A stretch of DNA of 64,000 nucleotides from Sthenelais limicola. Its lineage: Eukaryota; Annelida; Polychaeta; Phyllodocida; Sigalionidae. The translations under genes were made by a program, and so were the position numbers. Positions 61,535-64,000 of this stretch are shown one piece after another (position 1 is the first letter of the stretch; every line of letters starts with the position of its first letter). The stretch covers positions 15,125,708-15,189,707 of the forward strand of contig OW804094.1 in the NCBI GenBank assembly GCA_942159475.1. Direction: 5' to 3'. Under the pieces are notes generated by a model. The model saw only the letters and a program-made list of their open reading frames with translations. It made no database searches and was not told the origin of the DNA.

Positions 61535-64000
61535 TTAATTTGTAACATAGTCTTTCATCCAGACCGGGTCTTTCCTCTGTCTGCTAGGCCTGCCAGTTGG
61601 TTGGACAGGTTGAGTTGGAAGAGGTTGCGCAGGTGGGATTTGAACTGGCATTGGACCGGGACGTATCTCCTGAGTCGGGCGGACTTGAGGTTGTATGTTG
61701 GGAGTTGGCCTTTGTCCCTGTTGGGCTGGTGGTCTGATTGGATTCATGACGATTGGTGGCAAGCGTGGCTCAGGTGTCCTGACAGTGTGAGGCTGCTCTT
61801 TAGTTGTCATGAGGTCCCTCCTGTTCCGTCTGTACACTCGTCCCTGCTCTCCTGCCTTTATTATGTGAGAGTTTGGGGAGTCGTCAGGCCTGATGTATTC
61901 AGCCGGTTTCCAGCCTTCTGGCGTCCATACTCTTGTGCCTTGATTTTCATTGATTGGCTTCAGTGGTTGCGCATCTCGGTCGTAGTATAGCTTTTGCCTT
62001 CGCCGATATTCGATCATCTTATCGTGGACCTTTGTTGGTTCTGGGACCGCTGGTTTAAGCTTGCTGTCTGTAATGGGAAGGCTTGTCTGGGCACGTCTAC
62101 CTTGCAGTCTCTGCATTGGCGAGCCCATCACATCATCTCGGGGAGTATTCCTTAGGTCAAGGAGTGCCAAGAAGAAATCATCTCCAGATTTCTTGCATTT
62201 CTTCATCAGCTGCTTGATCTGCCTCACCCCTTCTTCAGCCAGACCGTTAGATTGTGGGTAGGTTGGCGAGGAGGTGATGTGGTTGATGCCATACTCTGTG
62301 GTAAACTTCTTGAATTCGGAGCTTGAGAATTGTGGTCCGTTGTCACTGACCAGAGTCTCCATAATGCCGTACCTTGCGATGTTGGTTTTAAGGCGCTTGA
62401 TGACTGTGGTGGCTTTCGTGTCTTGGAGGAGAGGTGAGACTTCTAGGAAGTTTGAGTAATAGTCTACCATGACTATGTAGTGTGCTCCGTCAAGTTCAAA
62501 AAGATCTGTGCCCACTTTGTTCCAAGGTAGCGGTGGAATCGGATGGATTGTCATCGGTTCTTTCTGTTGCTTGCTACGGTTTTCCAGACAGGTGGTGCAT
62601 TTATTGGCCATTTCTTCGATTTGGGCGTTGAGACCGGGCCAATAAATCATGTCTCTCGCTCTTTGCTTTGTCTTCACAATGCCTGTGTGAGATTGGTGTA
62701 ATATTCTCAGCATTTTGCTTCTCAGGCTTTGGGGAACGATGATTCTTTCTCCCTTGAATAGGATGCCGTTGTATGTGCTGAGCTGATCTCGCAGGCTCCA
62801 GTATGGGACTGCTGCACTTGGAAGGTCTTGTTTGTCCATCGGCCATCCATTGATGATTACCTTCTTCAGTACCATCATCTCGTCATCAGTTCTTGTAGCT
62901 TCTTCGATCTGACCATGCCATTTGTGTGCCAAAGTGTCTATTTTGCATACCATCAGATCTTCATCCATTGTGATGTCGCCGGGATCACTGGCTATGGGAA
63001 GTCTGCTGAGGCAGTCGGCGAGACCAATTGACTTGCCGCTGACATGTATGAGATTGAACGTGTAGGGCTCTAGCTTGAGTCTCATCCGCTGAATCCTCAT
63101 TGGTGCTGCGTTCATTGGTTTCTTCATCAGCGACTCTAATGGCTTATGGTCCGATTCAACTGTGACGTCATCTTTTCCGTATGCGAGTTTATGAAATTTA
63201 GTGCAGCCGTACACCACTGCCAACATTTCTTTCTCTATTTGTGCGTAGCGCTGCTCGGTCGGCGTCAAGGCTCTCGATGCGTAAGCGACTACTGCACCAT
63301 CTTGTATGGCTGCTGCTCCAAGTCCTTTACAACTTGCATCTACCGTTAGTAGTAGCGGCTTCTTTACGTCGTAGTACTTCAGGACTCGGTTGGATGATAG
63401 TTCAGCTTTTATTCGATCAAATGCTGCTTGGTGCTCAGGCTTCCAGCACCATTCTTCCTTCAGTTTGAGTTCTCGTAGGGGGGCAGTTAGTTCACTCAGT
63501 CGGGGAATGAACTTAGCAACGTATGCTACCATCCCAAGAACTGTTTCAAGTTCTTTGACATCATCTGGGGGTTTCATGCTTGTGATAGCCTTAACTCTCT
63601 CTTCAGTTGGCTTGAGTCCTTCTCCTGTCAACTTGTGACCGATATAGTTGACTTCAGATTGTCCAACATGGCATTTCTTCTTGTTTAACTTCAGGTTGAT
63701 TTCTCTGCATTTATGGAGAACTTTATGTAGCCTATCGTTGTGCTCTGTGACTGTTCTTCCATGGATGAGGATATCGTCTTGATATATTTCCACTCCTGGG
63801 ATGAGGATACCCCACTTCTGACACCATGAAATAAACGGGACACAACTCCAGGATTCCTTCAAAGGCTCCGACTAGTGCTGATTGGAACTTGTCCGCTGAG
63901 CATTTTGCTCCCATGGGCATCCGTAGGTTTCGGTATCTACCAAAAGGCGTATTGAACGTGGTTAGATGTGAGCTCCTCTCGGATAACTTGATCTGGAAGT
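61535..64000 (-). pseudogene. Ty3/gypsy pol (RT, RNase H, integrase), interrupted in RT
   Basis: The main frame covers 61535-63862. In order from its 5' end: RT with the active-site box YQDD, thumb and connection; RNase H (TVDASCKGLGA, SDHKPL, GLADCLSRLP); the H2C2 zinc region of integrase (HQSHTG ... CTTC); the integrase core with GTDLF, SDNGPQF and NGLAEE supplying D, D and E; and a basic, proline-rich tail. Upstream, 63855-64000 continues RT (LTTFNTPFGRYR) in another frame. Between them about 60 bp of LTR end plus primer-binding-like sequence shifts the frame, so no intact polyprotein can be made from this copy. It runs off the right edge. Confidence 0.93.
63811..63854 (-). mobile_element. 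LTR 3' end plus primer-binding-site fragment inside RT
   Basis: 28 bp identical to the end of the 95-bp LTR is followed on the minus strand by TGGTGTCAGAAGTGGG, which has the form of a tRNA primer-binding site (starts TGG right after the LTR CA). Together they sit between the two halves of the RT frame. Confidence 0.82.

Larger units (their letters stand above)
61114..64000 (-). mobile_element. Ty3/gypsy LTR retrotransposon, 3' part; 5' end off the window
   Basis: Minus-strand order is RT, RNase H, integrase, about 330 bp of 3' non-coding DNA, an A/G-rich polypurine tract at 61209-61219 and a 95-bp LTR at 61114-61208. RT before integrase is the Ty3/gypsy arrangement. Very short LTRs are known in the Mag lineage, which is my best guess. 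The copy is broken in RT. Confidence 0.93.

Noticed and set aside
61601..63638. Several plus-strand frames (61-129 codons)
   Set aside because: Antisense shadows of the gypsy pol region.

Overview
The window is nuclear DNA of a metazoan, most likely an aquatic invertebrate. Genes are split by many GT-AG introns, the protein families are animal ones (MDC1, FKBP12, CCDC149), and the AT-rich non-coding DNA is dense with small inverted-repeat transposons, homopolymer C/G tracts and large elements of P-superfamily and Ty3/gypsy type. The species cannot be fixed from sequence alone.

Layout. (1) 1-12574, minus strand: most of an MDC1 homologue (mediator of DNA damage checkpoint), 16 coding exons that I joined in one unbroken frame of about 1662 residues; the C-terminal end lies beyond the left edge. 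It has an N-terminal FHA domain, six TQXF motifs, a 39-bp tandem repeat encoding DATQ units, a row of SUMO-interaction-like motifs and an array of AT-hook-like repeats. (2) About 14.7-15.1 kb: probable shared divergent promoter with an NRF1-type palindrome. (3) 15086-21334, plus strand: FKBP1A (FKBP12), four coding exons, 107 residues. (4) 21.3-29.5 kb: intergenic, filled with three short transposon families. (5) 29510-58035, minus strand: CCDC149 homologue, 12 coding exons, 542 residues. (6) Inside its 13.9-kb third-from-5' large intron (39580-53436) sit a 391-bp tandem array, a six-exon P-superfamily transposase gene on the plus strand (42862-48178, 1217 residues) and a convergent intronless C2H2 zinc-finger gene (50139-51479). 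(7) 58-61 kb: intergenic. (8) 61114-64000, minus strand: 3' part of a Ty3/gypsy retrotransposon with a very short LTR, broken inside the reverse transcriptase by a piece of its own LTR plus primer-binding site.

The most interesting candidate system is the pair in (6). The transposase reads through six exons joined only by phase-2 introns, with one basic exon duplicated, and it is paired tail-to-tail with a zinc-finger protein whose C-terminal half resembles the end region of P/THAP9-like transposases. A 17-bp near-identical inverted terminus at 39690 and 52975 may mark the ends of one 13-kb two-gene transposon, and the same terminus is shared by a 349-bp non-autonomous element that landed 18 bp from an MDC1 exon. 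The second focus is the MDC1 homologue, whose disordered middle is almost entirely made of amplified short docking motifs.
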